49,719 nt of DNA, taken from positions 1 to 49,719 of the forward strand of contig CACYSQ010000030.1 in assembly GCA_902777125.1 (NCBI GenBank). Direction: 5' to 3'. Made by a program: the position numbers and the translations under genes. The stretch comes from Ruminococcus flavefaciens. Lineage in GTDB: Bacteria > Bacillota > Clostridia > Oscillospirales > Ruminococcaceae. This document shows positions 26,072 to 33,537 of this stretch, piece after piece (position 1 is the stretch's first letter; the number at the start of each line of letters is the position of its first letter). The notes beneath the pieces were generated by a model that was given only the letters and a program-made list of their open reading frames with translations, searched no databases and was not told the origin of the DNA.

Positions 26072-26222
26072 CTTCGGGCAACGCTCCTTTCGCAGACCGA
26101 ATTAACTGCAAATCTTGCAGCAAGTCACTGCAAACGGCATGAAGTAAAAACATATTACCGTTCAAGGTACATTAGTCAATTTTTACAAATTATGCCTATA
26201 TTAATAATAGATACCCCTATCT
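26072..26222 (-). promoter_or_regulatory. Leader of fibre operon with alternative small hairpins
   Basis: The leader is about 150 bases. It contains CTGCAA (26106-26111), TTGCAG (26115-26120) and CTGCAA (26128-26133). The middle element can pair with either flank, giving mutually exclusive 6-bp stems. No known riboswitch or T-tract terminator is seen. It could be a protein- or RNA-binding site; this is a weak inference. Confidence 0.3.
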
Positions 26223-26228
26223 GGTTTT

Positions 26229-26257
26229 ATTATAACTCCGGTCATTTCTTTTGTCAA
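26229..26257 (-). promoter_or_regulatory. Perfect-consensus promoter of SipW/BsaA/sortase operon
   Basis: On minus, TTGACA (26252-26257), 17 bases, TATAAT (26229-26234). It is the only clear promoter found for the eight minus-strand genes from 26071 to 13854, whose gaps are 92 bases or less. Confidence 0.8.
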
Positions 26258-26421
26258 TCAAAACCGGCAGGAAAAATATGTTTTATTATTTTTTTTGTTG
26301 ATTTTGTATAATTGTAGAGGATCATTTTGTAAAATATATCGTCAGCCGTTTTCCGCCTCTCACCTTTTTGGAGCAATATCAGTACGGATAATTCATATAA
26401 TTGATGAATACCGATACACTA

Positions 26422-26450
26422 TTTACAACACATTTAAAAAATGATATAAT
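26422..26450 (+). promoter_or_regulatory. Promoter of glycerate kinase gene
   Basis: TTTACA (26422-26427), 17 bases, TATAAT (26445-26450). The start codon is 30 bases downstream of the -10 box. Confidence 0.7.
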
Positions 26451-26479
26451 GGAACTAACAAAATATCCGGAGGCGCAAA

Positions 26480-27619
26480 ATGAAAGCAGTTATCGCAATG
26501 GATTCATTCAAGGGCAGCATTTCTTCGGTCGAAGCCGGAAATGCCGCAGCAGATGGGATACGCCGTGTTTTTCCCGATGCTGATACAATAATAAAGCCAG
26601 TTGCCGACGGCGGAGAAGGTACGGTCGAAGCCCTCATCAGCGGACTGAACGGACGCTCATGCGAGGCGGAGGTCTCCGATCCTCTTGGCAGAAAAATAAC
26701 CGCAAAATACGGCATTCTGCCCGATAATACCGCAGTTATCGAAATGGCTGCGGCTTCGGGACTGACTCTGCTTTCCCCCAGTGAACGCGATCCGATGTCC
26801 GCGACCACTTACGGAACGGGAGAGCTGACCCTCTCCGCGATACGGAATGGCTGCCGCAATTTCATGATCGGTATAGGCGGAAGCGCAACGAATGACGGCG
26901 GTATCGGCTGTTTGCAGGCTCTCGGCTTCGGTATGCTCGATGAAAAAGGTCAGCAGGTCGTATCAGGCGCAAGAGGTCTGTCGCGGCTTGCGGAAATAAC
27001 AGACGCAAATGCCGTCCCCGAACTCAGGGAGTGCAGCTTCAAGGTCGCCTGCGACGTCACAAATCCGCTTTGCGGCGAAAACGGGTGCAGCGCTGTATTT
27101 GCCCCGCAAAAAGGCGCAAAAGCAGAGCAGATACCTGTAATGGACGGCTATCTCCGCGATTTCGCAGAGCTGACAAAAAGCTATGCTCCGGCAGCATCAC
27201 CTGATACTCCCGGAACAGGTGCGGCGGGTGGTCTCGGATTTGCGCTGATGTACTATCTCAACGCCGCATTTGAACCCGGAGTTGACCTGATAATGCGCGA
27301 AACAGGGCTTGAAGCTGCGATCGCGGACGCGGATATCGTCATCACGGGCGAGGGCTGTCTCGACGGTCAGACCGCTATGGGAAAGGCTCCAGCCGGCATT
27401 GCAAGAATAGCGAAGAAATACGGGAAGCCTGTTATCGCGTTCAGCGGAGCTGTCAAAAGCGGAGAGTGTCTTTGCGGGCAGAACGGTATAGACGCATATT
27501 TCCCTATTTTAAGGGAAATCTCCACACTCGAGCAGGCTATGGACAAGGCTAATGCGTACCGTAATCTCGCCGACACGGCGGAACAGGTCTTCAGGACCAT
27601 AAAACTATTTTCAAAGTGA
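26480..27619 (+). CDS. glxK: Glycerate kinase (GlxK/GarK family)
   Basis: This 379-residue cytoplasmic kinase phosphorylates glycerate (2-kinase family), feeding glycolysis. Its diagnostic motifs are MDSFKGSISS at the N-terminus, KPVADGGEGTVEAL, IGIGGSATNDGG, GTGAAGGLG and ITGEGCLDGQT. Length and motifs are complete. SD CCGGAGG lies eight bases before the ATG. The carbonic anhydrase gene follows after 10 bases and is probably co-transcribed. Confidence 0.93.
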   Translation: MKAVIAMDSFKGSISSVEAGNAAADGIRRVFPDADTIIKPVADGGEGTVEALISGLNGRSCEAEVSDPLGRKITAKYGILPDNTAVIEMAAASGLTLLSPSERDPMSATTYGTGELTLSAIRNGCRNFMIGIGGSATNDGGIGCLQALGFGMLDEKGQQVVSGARGLSRLAEITDANAVPELRECSFKVACDVTNPLCGENGCSAVFAPQKGAKAEQIPVMDGYLRDFAELTKSYAPAASPDTPGTGAAGGLGFALMYYLNAAFEPGVDLIMRETGLEAAIADADIVITGEGCLDGQTAMGKAPAGIARIAKKYGKPVIAFSGAVKSGECLCGQNGIDAYFPILREISTLEQAMDKANAYRNLADTAEQVFRTIKLFSK

Positions 27620-27629
27620 GGTAACAGCT

Positions 27630-28199
27630 ATGAAATCATACAGAATAACAGCGGAGGAAGCCAAGAAAAGGCTTATCACCGGCAATCAGAAGTACATCGA
27701 GTCCGACGGGCTCACAAGCAGTGTCTCACCTGATACGCTTCTGAGGTTCAGCCGGAGCGGTCAGCAGCCATACGCGATAATCATTACCTGCTCGGATTCA
27801 AGGGTAGTCCCGGAGCTGATATTCTCGGCAGGCATCGGCGACCTTTTCGTTATCAGAGTTGCCGGCAACGTTATCGACTCCCACCAGCTCGGCAGCATAG
27901 AATACGCCGCAGAGCACCTCGGTACGGGACTTATCGTGGTTCTCGGACACGATCACTGCGGTGCCGTTGACGCCGCTATGAACCATGAGCCTGACGGATA
28001 TATAAAGTACATCACGGACGAGATAGTGAAGGCGATCGGCGATGAAAAGGACGAGGTCAAAGCCTGCTGCCTGAACGTAAAGCACAGCTGCGATATTATC
28101 AAGCACAGCCTGCAAATTCAGAAGGACGAGGAGGAGTACGGACTGAAGGTGCTCGGAGCCATCTATCACCTCGAAAGCGGTGAGGTCGAATTCCTTTGA
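27630..28199 (+). CDS. Beta-class carbonic anhydrase
   Basis: This 189-residue zinc enzyme interconverts CO2 and bicarbonate. Zinc ligands Cys54, His107 and Cys110 are present in ITCSDSR and GHDHCGA, with the Asp56/Arg58 dyad and the RVAGN strand. The sequence is full-length and cytosolic. SD GAGGT precedes the ATG. Its gene lies 10 bases after the glycerate kinase gene and converges on the leucine-rich-repeat gene. Confidence 0.93.
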   Translation: MKSYRITAEEAKKRLITGNQKYIESDGLTSSVSPDTLLRFSRSGQQPYAIIITCSDSRVVPELIFSAGIGDLFVIRVAGNVIDSHQLGSIEYAAEHLGTGLIVVLGHDHCGAVDAAMNHEPDGYIKYITDEIVKAIGDEKDEVKACCLNVKHSCDIIKHSLQIQKDEEEYGLKVLGAIYHLESGEVEFL

Positions 28200-28216
28200 T
28201 ATGGCAAGCGGCTTGT

Positions 28217-29854
28217 TCAGATACCGTGAGCCTTCAGGATCTTTTCAAATTCCCGTAAATATTCCGGATATTTGGCGCTGATCTTTCTGAAATACCTATA
28301 GCAGAAAGTGCGGTGGGCTCTCAGGAAATCAAAGTACATATCAACAGGCGGTTCGTGGCCGAGACGGTCGCTTCTCAGCACATCTACCGCTATGAGAGCC
28401 TTTTTCGATTTTGTAACTTTCAGATTGATCTTCTCTCTGCAATCCTGCCAGCCCGTCATTAATAATCTTTCCCTGAGCGTGGCAAGCGCACTGTTATCGT
28501 CCGAACTGATACGCTGCTTCTCAAAGATCGAGTCTATGAACCGTCTGTCATAGACAGTACGTCCGGAAGGTGCAGAGCAGGGCGTGAAAGCTAATGTCAT
28601 CAGTCTCGTAACTGTCAATGTTACCAGTTCTCTGGGCGGGATATACTTTGTATATGTCCCGCCCTTGTAATTGAACGATACTTTCCTCAGCTCAAAGCAG
28701 TACAGCGAGAATATCCTGTCCTCGGGACAGAAATCCTCAAAGATTATCTCCCGCAGATCATATGCGTTTATTGCATTCCTGCCGATACGCACATGACCCT
28801 TGATCCTTATCTTGTCCCATTCCTCATCAACTGTCCATGCCGGAAGAAAATCTGCAACAGGCGTTATGACGCAGCTGTCATCGCTGTCATCATAGTCGGT
28901 CTCGGCCGGTCCGTTGTACTTCCTATTCTTATCAGGAAAATAATTGGCGACTGTTACATATTCCGGAAAAGCATAATTCTGCTTGCTCTCTTCATTTTCG
29001 GGAAGCACTACAATACCCGGGCGAACTCTGTAACCGCGTGTTTCACGTTTATCGCAAACTGCATTCCGGTAAAAGCGTACCTTCCCGCACTCTGAAAGAT
29101 CAATGCTGAACCCCCACAAAGACGCGCAGCAGAAAGTTATCGAAGCCGCTTTGAATTTTATCGGAATGTCCTGTTTACAGTATGTACTGTTCACATGGAG
29201 AACGGTCAGGTCAGATTTATCGGGATAGGTACACACAACCTGATTGTTTTCGATCAAAGGTGTTCCGGAAAAGACGTCCGCGTTATTGATGCCCGGAGTG
29301 AGCGCTTCTACAGCGAAGTCCTCAAGTCCGCTGCGACAGAAAGCCTGATATCCCATGTTGCAGAGGCTTTCCGGGAACTCGATGTATCTCAGAGCTTTGC
29401 AGAACATGAAGCATCTTTCTCCGATGTTCTTCAGTGTCCGCGGCAGCAGTACCTTTTCCAGTGCTTTGCATTCATAAAAAGTATAGGCTGATAATGAAGT
29501 GATACCGTCTTCAAATACAGCCTTTTTCACATTGCAGCCTTTGAAAACGCCTTCACCGAGCCTGCGTATCTTTTCGTGGATATAGACCGTAGTGCAGGAG
29601 CTTTTTTCAAAAGTATGTCCGCGTATCTCATCAACAGGCATTCCGTCAATTGAGTACGGTATAAGAAGCTGTTTCAGCTTTTTCCCGTGATATCCGGTTA
29701 TCTTTACGCTGTGACGCTTCTTGCGGAAGGAATAGCCTTCCTCAACAGCCTCCTTTGAGGTCAGAGCAATGTGCGGCACTGTATTCGGAACAGCCTTGAA
29801 AAGCTTCGGGAAATATATCTGCGGCTCCTTGAAAAATAAAGGCTTCTGTCTCAC
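28217..29854 (-). CDS. BspA-type leucine-rich-repeat protein, apparently cytosolic
   Basis: A 545-residue protein with several LRR_5 repeats in the first half (for example VYIHEKIRRLGEGVFKGC, VLLPRTLKNIGERCFMFCKA, IEFPESLCNMGYQAFCRSG) and a divergent Cys/Arg-rich second half. No signal peptide or membrane segment is visible, unlike many surface BspA proteins. The start is GTG with SD GGGGTG. Upstream, between a consensus promoter and this start, lie a tRNA-like RNA and a small terminator-type hairpin, so expression may depend on read-through. The function is unknown. Confidence 0.75.
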   Translation of the reverse strand: MRQKPLFFKEPQIYFPKLFKAVPNTVPHIALTSKEAVEEGYSFRKKRHSVKITGYHGKKLKQLLIPYSIDGMPVDEIRGHTFEKSSCTTVYIHEKIRRLGEGVFKGCNVKKAVFEDGITSLSAYTFYECKALEKVLLPRTLKNIGERCFMFCKALRYIEFPESLCNMGYQAFCRSGLEDFAVEALTPGINNADVFSGTPLIENNQVVCTYPDKSDLTVLHVNSTYCKQDIPIKFKAASITFCCASLWGFSIDLSECGKVRFYRNAVCDKRETRGYRVRPGIVVLPENEESKQNYAFPEYVTVANYFPDKNRKYNGPAETDYDDSDDSCVITPVADFLPAWTVDEEWDKIRIKGHVRIGRNAINAYDLREIIFEDFCPEDRIFSLYCFELRKVSFNYKGGTYTKYIPPRELVTLTVTRLMTLAFTPCSAPSGRTVYDRRFIDSIFEKQRISSDDNSALATLRERLLMTGWQDCREKINLKVTKSKKALIAVDVLRSDRLGHEPPVDMYFDFLRAHRTFCYRYFRKISAKYPEYLREFEKILKAHGI

Positions 29855-29881
29855 ATTATCACCCCGGTATTATAAAATGAA

Positions 29882-29901
29882 CTGCCTTCCGAAGAAGGCA
29901 G
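29882..29901 (-). terminator. UUCG-loop hairpin between tRNA-like RNA and LRR gene
   Basis: On minus, CTGCCTTC pairs perfectly with GAAGGCAG around a TTCG tetraloop, followed by TTCATTTTATAA. It can act as the 3' end of the tRNA-like transcript or as an attenuator before the LRR gene, whose start lies 27 bases further on. Confidence 0.6.
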
Positions 29902-29915
29902 CATTATCCAGATCA

Positions 29916-29989
29916 AGCCCGCTGACGGAGTTGAACCGCCGTACACCAAGTCGGACAGACCGGTGCTCTTGCCGTTGAGTTATACGGGC
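29916..29989 (-). tRNA. tRNA-like RNA, possibly degenerate tRNA-Asp (GTC)
   Basis: The 74-base segment folds as a cloverleaf. Acceptor GCCCGTA pairs with AGCGGGC at six of seven positions. T8 and A9 are followed by D-stem ACTC/GAGC (three of four pairs) with GG in the loop. The anticodon stem CCGGT pairs with the 3' side only if one T is bulged, and the loop CTGTCCG reads anticodon GTC. The T-arm GGCGG-TTCAACT-CCGTC is fully paired. No CCA is encoded, and position 37 is C rather than purine. Invariant bases T8, A14, G18-G19, T33, T54-T55-C56 and A58 are present. It may be a decayed tRNA, an odd functional tRNA, or a tRNA mimic. It has its own promoter and hairpin. Confidence 0.5.
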
Positions 29990-30050
29990 TGTCGGGCGGC
30001 AAGCCGCATCTGCTGAGGACAGCTGTTTTTGTTAAACTACCGATATTCTG

Positions 30051-30079
30051 AGTATATCACAGTGAATTCAGAATGTCAA
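30051..30079 (-). promoter_or_regulatory. Promoter of tRNA-like RNA (and perhaps LRR gene)
   Basis: On minus, TTGACA (30074-30079), 17 bases, TATACT (30051-30056). Transcription would start near 30044, 55 bases before the tRNA-like segment. No other convincing promoter was found before the LRR gene. Confidence 0.7.
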
Positions 30080-30282
30080 GGTACACTTGAACGTCCTCAT
30101 GCTGAACGTGTCTGCTGTTGATCCGGGAGTTGTCCTAAAATTTATATACCTTGAGGTCAACAAAAATCTTTCAGAGACTATTAAACCTGCCGGCTTCCAT
30201 ATCCCACTCATTACAAGTAAACTATGCGTCTGCGATCACGTTCCTGCACTTTATGTTACTTTCATATGGACTGCAATTTTGT

Positions 30283-30302
30283 GAATTACAAATTTGTAAT
30301 TC
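30283..30302 (+). promoter_or_regulatory. Perfect 20-bp palindrome upstream of SH3b lipoprotein gene
   Basis: GAATTACAAA (30283-30292) is followed directly by its reverse complement TTTGTAATTC (30293-30302). It lies about 25 bases upstream of a TATTAT/TATACA -10 region (30328-30336) that lacks a good -35 box. That position fits an activator site; the regulator is unknown. Confidence 0.55.
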
Positions 30303-30386
30303 TGAGCACATTTCGCGATCAATGTGGTATTATACAATTACACCAAGGACATCAAGTCTGAAAAAAAATGAAATGAGGTAATGATT

Positions 30387-31391
30387 ATGAAAAAAATTAT
30401 ATCCTGTCTTGCAATGCTCACATTATTTGCTTCCATGGTTTCATGCGGAAGTTCAGAAAGCAGCTCTACAACTGAAAAAGCAATCTCTTCCGAAGTAACT
30501 ACAGCTGCATCAACTACATCAGAAGCTGATAAGGAAACAACAACTGCTGCAAATAAAAAACCTGAAATCAGCAGCACAGCAGAATCTTCAAAGCTCGGAA
30601 AATCTCTCTTCGGAGGCTCTGTCACGGCTGATACAGCAGTAAAAAAGACAGCTGATGCAAATTCTGAAACGCTGCTGACAATCCCCGACGGAACGCAGAT
30701 CGGCGTATTTGAAAGCGGTGCTGACGGTTGGTTTATGACAGATTTCAAGGAAACAGTCGGCTACATTCCTGCAAAAAATGTCAAAGAAATCACTCCTTAT
30801 GATCCGGAACTCGGCGGCGATAACGTACTTGGCGGCTCTGTAACCAAAGATGTCGATATGATGAGCGGTACACATTCCTATGCAGAGGCTCTTGTAACGA
30901 TCCCGAATGGCACACAGGTCAATTATTATGTACTCGCCTCTGATTCAAACTGGTGTGTCGTAAGCTATCAGGGTAAGGCAGGCTATGTGGAAAGCAAATA
31001 TATCAAAGCTATAGAGGACTATAATATGGCGGACGGTTCTTCGGCAGGGCAGCATTCAGGTGATGATTTCCTCGGTACATGGAGTGCTGGCAGAATTTAT
31101 GTCACCATTGAAAAGAGCGGAGAAGGTTACGAAGCAGCGGTCAAATGGTCGAGCAGTGCAGCAGAATCGACAAATTGGACGTACAGCTGCGAATTCAACG
31201 GAGAATACCTCGATTCTACAAACGGCCGCTGCGTGAATTCGATTTATGAAGAGAACGGAAATGTATCTGAAACAGTACGTTATACAAACGGCTGTGCACA
31301 TTTCCGACTCAATGGCAATGGTACTCTGATATGGGAGGATTTAAGGGATAATACCGTTGGCGGCGATACTGAATTAATGAAGATCTCCTGA
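30387..31391 (+). CDS. Lipoprotein with two SH3b domains
   Basis: A 334-residue secreted protein. Signal residues 1-19 end in SMVSC with Cys20 as probable lipid site (the -3 position is Met, a weak lipobox). A Ser/Thr/Glu-rich spacer runs to about 70, followed by two bacterial SH3-type domains. Each begins FGGSVTADTAVKK or LGGSVTKDVDMM, contains IPDGTQIGVF or IPNGTQVNYY, and ends VGYIPAKNVKEI or AGYVESKYIKAI. The last about 110 residues are a beta-rich domain (FLGTWSAGRIYVTIEKSGEGY) found on its own in other Firmicute lipoproteins. SH3b domains often bind peptidoglycan. The start at 30387 is seven bases from SD GAGGT; the ATG at 30381 is too close. Confidence 0.78.
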   Translation: MKKIISCLAMLTLFASMVSCGSSESSSTTEKAISSEVTTAASTTSEADKETTTAANKKPEISSTAESSKLGKSLFGGSVTADTAVKKTADANSETLLTIPDGTQIGVFESGADGWFMTDFKETVGYIPAKNVKEITPYDPELGGDNVLGGSVTKDVDMMSGTHSYAEALVTIPNGTQVNYYVLASDSNWCVVSYQGKAGYVESKYIKAIEDYNMADGSSAGQHSGDDFLGTWSAGRIYVTIEKSGEGYEAAVKWSSSAAESTNWTYSCEFNGEYLDSTNGRCVNSIYEENGNVSETVRYTNGCAHFRLNGNGTLIWEDLRDNTVGGDTELMKIS

Positions 31392-31400
31392 TATGAATTC

Positions 31401-31436
31401 AGCTCCATGTGTGCGGCACATGGAGCTTTATGTTTT
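31401..31436 (+). terminator. Terminator of SH3b lipoprotein gene
   Basis: AGCTCCATGTG (31401-31411) pairs perfectly with CACATGGAGCT (31417-31427) around a 5-base loop, followed by TTATGTTTT. It lies 10 bases past the stop codon. Confidence 0.85.
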
Positions 31437-31444
31437 ACAGTTAT

Positions 31445-32371
31445 TCAGAAAAGATCCAGCATACTGTCGAGATAGATCTCTTCCCGGACAGTTAGCTGGT
31501 ATTCCGGCTTTGTGAGGTAATAAAGCAGAAATTCGAGATTGACAGCACTTCCGAGTCCCCTGCCCTCTATTTTGAAATTTGAAAACCCGAGCGGCAGATA
31601 TGTGTTGATGATGTCATCTGTACTGATAAATCCGGGATTTTTCATTGCCTTTGAAAAACGGTATCCGTCTTTGGCATCAGGTGCGGTACATATGTGCTCG
31701 GGACAGTTTTCACCGAGATTTTTCCGGCTTACATTTTCATAGCATACTTTTCTGTCTTTACAATAAAACGAGCAGCATTCATTGCACAGAAACTCGACTT
31801 TATCTTTCTGAATCTGCGAGAGCGTATCAAGTTTATCGTACAGCTTATTCAGTCTGAAATCCGGAACAACATATTTAAAATCGCACCGCTCCGTTTCCTT
31901 TAAAAACTGCCCGAAATCAGTCTGGACCTTTGTGGTCGATGAAACGAAATAAAGGCCGGGATAATTATTCTTAATATGTTCAAGCAGAAGCTCCGAGTGG
32001 ATTATTACGCCGTTCTGTACACCTTTGCTTCCGGCGAAAAGCTCGCACAGGGCATTGCATTTTCTGTCGGTGAGATGTTCTGGTTTTAAAAGTGAATTGC
32101 TGAAAGTGAGCCTTGAATAAATACCGTATTCATTCATAAGAGCAAGTACATCTTCAGCTTCACATTCGCCGAAACCTGCTCGTCCGCCGCCCCAGATACA
32201 ATCAGCCGGAGCACCATAGACGGATGCTATTTCACACCAGTCGTAGAAATATTCCCGGTGTTCACGGTACAACGGCAGAAACACACTGTACAGGTCATAG
32301 AACTCAAACAGCCCTGGAAGATGAAAATATGCCTTATTGCGTGTCACGTTTTCCATATGTGATAATACCAT
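31445..32371 (-). CDS. Cys-rich TIM-barrel protein resembling U32 peptidases
   Basis: A 308-residue soluble protein. The pattern YVVPDFRLN...LDTLSQIQKDKVEFLCNECCSFYCKDRKVCYE resembles U32/UbiU-type barrels, in which a late Cys cluster after a KIEL-like strand holds an iron-sulfur cluster. Candidate ligands are Cys196, Cys199, Cys200, Cys204, Cys210, Cys223 and Cys228. Earlier segments (SRLTFSNSLL, YFVSSTTKV) fit barrel strands. It is monocistronic, with no linked maturation or peptidase genes. The start is uncertain: ATG 32371 is right after AAAGGGA, and ATG 32356 is an alternative. Substrate and reaction cannot be named. Confidence 0.5.
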   Translation of the reverse strand: MVLSHMENVTRNKAYFHLPGLFEFYDLYSVFLPLYREHREYFYDWCEIASVYGAPADCIWGGGRAGFGECEAEDVLALMNEYGIYSRLTFSNSLLKPEHLTDRKCNALCELFAGSKGVQNGVIIHSELLLEHIKNNYPGLYFVSSTTKVQTDFGQFLKETERCDFKYVVPDFRLNKLYDKLDTLSQIQKDKVEFLCNECCSFYCKDRKVCYENVSRKNLGENCPEHICTAPDAKDGYRFSKAMKNPGFISTDDIINTYLPLGFSNFKIEGRGLGSAVNLEFLLYYLTKPEYQLTVREEIYLDSMLDLF

Positions 32372-32484
32372 TCCCTTTAATTCAGACTAATAAATAGCAT
32401 ATATTTACTGCACTTCCGCCCTTTTAACAGGTTTTATACTTGCATTTATAGTTTATGAACACGAGTTTACTCAGCCGTATCAGT

Positions 32485-32721
32485 TCATATAAAGCTACGC
32501 TTTCTCAGGCTGATATTGAATGCAGGCGTAATAACATCGTCTCCGTCATTTAAGGGAGTTTTGTGTGCAGAGCAAGCCTCTGTCAGCTCCCTGAGACCTG
32601 CTTTCTGAAATATAACGCCGCATATTCCGCCGCCTGCCCATAAGCCGCTGTTAGCAGCATTTACTACAGCATCGACTTTCTGGTCTGCACAGGAAGCATT
32701 CAATAACTCTATTTTACTCAT
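32485..32721 (-). pseudogene. Truncated macro-domain (ADP-ribose-binding) gene
   Basis: The 78-codon frame matches the N-terminal half of a macro domain: IELLNASCADQKVDAVVNAANSGLWAGGGICGVIFQKAG holds the VNAAN and GGG loops that bind ADP-ribose. It goes on to DDVITPAFNI and then ends in unrelated residues (SLRKRSFI). The C-terminal half (the VGP and SSGIFG regions, normally about 80-90 residues) is missing downstream in any frame. It lies 15 bases after the metallophosphoesterase gene and was probably its operon partner before a 3' deletion. Confidence 0.75.
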
Positions 32722-32736
32722 AATAACCGACCTTTC

Positions 32737-33420
32737 TTACAACACTTCAACGCCGTGAAACAGGAAGTGCATCTTATCTATTCGCTTGTCAGTATGCCAG
32801 TGTCCAAGATACCATGCTTCATATTCAATCTTGTCCTCGATGGTATCAAGCCATTCTTCTGTGCTGTTATCGACTCTGGACTGATCTATCCCTGAAAGGA
32901 AGCATTCTGTTGGTATATACTTTGCAGGACAGGTATGCGAGAATACAACGTCTATTTTGTTTTCTGAGAGTTGTTTTTCCACATATTCCTTTATTCTTGG
33001 TGAAGGCTGCTCATCCGGCCACCATCTGTAGCCGTTTCTCAGTCGGTAATACTTATCAACGCTGTAAGCTCCGCCGATTACTATGCATTTCTTTCCTTCA
33101 ATATCAAAGATCTCGCCGTCTATAGGAAATAATAGGTTTGGGAAATCTTCTTCGTACATAACACGACCGCCATTCCATTCTTTTTCCTTGTATGAAGCTA
33201 TATTCTGAGGACGGTTCTCATGATTTCCGTGAATGCAGAAGAATGTGGATTCGAGTTTGCTCATTGCTGTTTTGAGTCCAATATCGTTCAGAGTGCCTGT
33301 ATAGTTTACTCCGACATCGCCAAGAATAACGATAATATCATCTTTTGATGGCCTATATCTTACGAATAATTCATATATCGAATCGAGGTCACCGTGTATA
33401 TCTCCTGTTATATATACCAT
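32737..33420 (-). CDS. Calcineurin-like metallophosphoesterase
   Basis: This cytosolic phosphoesterase of about 227 residues has all family blocks: GDIHGD, GDVGVN, GNHE, FSHTCP and GHWH, giving the two-metal site. Possible substrates include nucleotides or phosphoproteins and cannot be fixed. ATG at 33420 is preferred because GGAAGGTG lies just upstream; the GTG at 33429 is inside that SD. The promoter is at 33462-33490, and the truncated macro-domain gene follows. Confidence 0.88.
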   Translation of the reverse strand: MVYITGDIHGDLDSIYELFVRYRPSKDDIIVILGDVGVNYTGTLNDIGLKTAMSKLESTFFCIHGNHENRPQNIASYKEKEWNGGRVMYEEDFPNLLFPIDGEIFDIEGKKCIVIGGAYSVDKYYRLRNGYRWWPDEQPSPRIKEYVEKQLSENKIDVVFSHTCPAKYIPTECFLSGIDQSRVDNSTEEWLDTIEDKIEYEAWYLGHWHTDKRIDKMHFLFHGVEVL

Positions 33421-33461
33421 TCTTTTCACCTTCCTTAATTGTTTTCTCTGTATTTTTTACT

Positions 33462-33490
33462 ATGATATCACAAGCTTTACTGCTTGTCAA
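33462..33490 (-). promoter_or_regulatory. Promoter of metallophosphoesterase gene
   Basis: On minus, TTGACA (33485-33490), 17 bases, TATCAT (33462-33467). Confidence 0.7.
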
Positions 33491-33537
33491 GGCGTTTTTC
33501 ATTCATCATAAGACTCAAATAAGCCAGTCATGTATAT

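Noticed and set aside
29916-29989. T-box riboswitch (segment TTGGTGTACGGCGG resembles a T-box)
   Set aside because: The conserved TGGNACCGCG core is not present, the downstream gene is not amino-acid related, and the cloverleaf explains the segment better.
30087-30284. 65-codon plus-strand frame in the spacer
   Set aside because: It starts with TTG, has only a weak SD, no domain, and overlaps the promoter of the tRNA-like RNA. Chance is more likely.
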